In this document: positions 5,046 to 5,737 of the stretch, piece by piece
Numbering within the stretch: position 1 is the stretch's first letter
How the letters are laid out: every line of letters starts with the position of its first letter
Assembly: GCF_900546705.1 (NCBI RefSeq)
Contig: NZ_URDP01000065.1
Location: forward strand, 1 to 5,737
Direction: 5' to 3'
Length of the DNA stretch: 5,737 bases
Source of the DNA: an uncultured Oscillibacter sp.
GTDB lineage: Bacteria; Bacillota; Clostridia; Oscillospirales; Oscillospiraceae
Notes under the pieces: model-generated
What the model was told of the DNA's origin: nothing
Seen by the model: only the letters and a program-made list of their open reading frames with translations
Databases searched by the model: none
Position numbers and translations under genes: made by a program

Positions 5046-5737
5046 GTGAAGTTTCAAAAGTGGAATATCGGCACGCCGGATGAGCGGGATGTCGCCCTTC
5101 TGCGCTCGGCGGGATACCCCTGCCTGCTGTCCACGGTGCTGGCCGCCCGGGGCATTACCACGGCGGAGGCCGCCGCGGAGTTTTTGGAGCGGTCCCGAAA
5201 GCTGACCTATTCCCCCATGCTGCTCAAGGACATGGACAAGGCCGTCGAACGGATCCAGCGGGCCATCAGTCAAAAAGAAACCATTGCCGTATTCGGTGAT
5301 TACGACGTGGACGGCATCACCTCCACCGTGCTGCTGCGGGACTATCTGCAAAGCTGCGGCGTCCGCTGCCTGCGCTACATTCCCCGGCGCATCGAGGACG
5401 GCTACGGCCTCAGCCGGGACGCCATCCGGGGACTGCGGGACCAGGGCGCCACGCTGATGGTCACCGTGGACTGCGGCATCACCGGCAACGAAGAGGTGGA
5501 CTACGCCAATTCCCTGGGCATGGACGTGGTGGTCACGGATCACCACGAGTGCAAGGAGACGCTCCCCGCCGCCGCCGCGGTGGTAGACCCCCACCGCTCC
5601 GACTGTCCCTACCCCTTCAAGCACCTGGCCGGTGTGGGCGTGGCGCTGATGCTGGTGCTGGCCCTGGGCGGTGAGAGCCGGGAGGACGCCCTGTTCGCCC
5701 GGTACTGCACCCTGGCTGCCATCGGCACCATCGCCGA
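5046..5737 (+). CDS. recJ: Single-stranded-DNA-specific exonuclease RecJ, N-terminal part (cut by window edge)
   Basis: The frame is open to the end of the window and encodes the first 230 residues of a protein normally around 570 or more residues long. RecJ is a 5'-3' exonuclease on single-stranded DNA that acts in recombinational repair, mismatch repair and fork processing. The DHH-family metal-binding motifs are in order: VFGDYDVDG (83-90) with D85, D87 and D89; TVDCG (140-144) with D142; TDHHE (164-168); and VDPH (180-183). These form the two-metal catalytic centre. The DHHA1 and OB-fold parts of the protein lie beyond the window. The gene has its own promoter and a GTG start with an excellent RBS, and is divergent from the SLH gene. 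Nothing suggests it is broken. Confidence 0.95.
   Translation, partial: MKFQKWNIGTPDERDVALLRSAGYPCLLSTVLAARGITTAEAAAEFLERSRKLTYSPMLLKDMDKAVERIQRAISQKETIAVFGDYDVDGITSTVLLRDYLQSCGVRCLRYIPRRIEDGYGLSRDAIRGLRDQGATLMVTVDCGITGNEEVDYANSLGMDVVVTDHHECKETLPAAAAVVDPHRSDCPYPFKHLAGVGVALMLVLALGGESREDALFARYCTLAAIGTIA

Noticed and set aside
4989..5624. 211-codon open frame on the minus strand opposite recJ
   Set aside because: The plus strand carries all expected RecJ DHH motifs. The minus-strand product has no recognisable features.

Overview
The window looks like a GC-rich chromosomal segment from a Gram-positive bacterium of the Clostridia, most plausibly a gut Oscillospiraceae relative such as Flavonifractor, Oscillibacter or Lawsonibacter. 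This is inferred from a DacF-type carboxypeptidase, a short (444 aa) Bacillus-type glucose-6-phosphate isomerase, an SLH-anchored surface protein, strong AGGAGG-type ribosome binding sites, and GC-rich genes separated by AT-rich spacers with sigma-A-like promoters. No species can be assigned from the sequence alone.

Layout, left to right. Positions 1-63 hold most of a tRNA-Gly(CCC) on the minus strand, cut at its 3' end by the window edge, with an extended -10 promoter at 77-105. Divergent from it is a secreted D-Ala-D-Ala carboxypeptidase (178-1299, +). Next is pgi (1408-2742, +), with its own promoter, a palindrome over the -10 and a small hairpin near the mRNA 5' end. A 134-base spacer then carries a possible pgi terminator, overlapping promoters and a perfect 12-bp palindrome ahead of a 136-aa P-loop protein of unknown function (2877-3287, +). 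A strong bidirectional terminator (3303-3331) separates that gene from a convergent gene at 3339-4838 (-), which encodes a signal peptide, three SLH repeats and a GH18-like domain that appears to have lost its catalytic residues. A 207-base divergent spacer with one promoter per strand leads to the start of recJ (5046 to the window end, +), which is cut at the right edge.

The genes are mostly housekeeping functions (cell wall trimming, glycolysis, DNA repair, translation) and each seems to have its own promoter, so this is not a single operon. Two genes relate to the cell envelope: the carboxypeptidase trims peptidoglycan stem peptides, and the SLH protein should attach to secondary wall polymers. 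I see no mobile element, CRISPR array, defence system or obvious novel multi-gene system. The most interesting items are the degenerate GH18/SLH protein, the small P-loop protein with an atypical Walker B, and several compact dyad symmetries at promoters.
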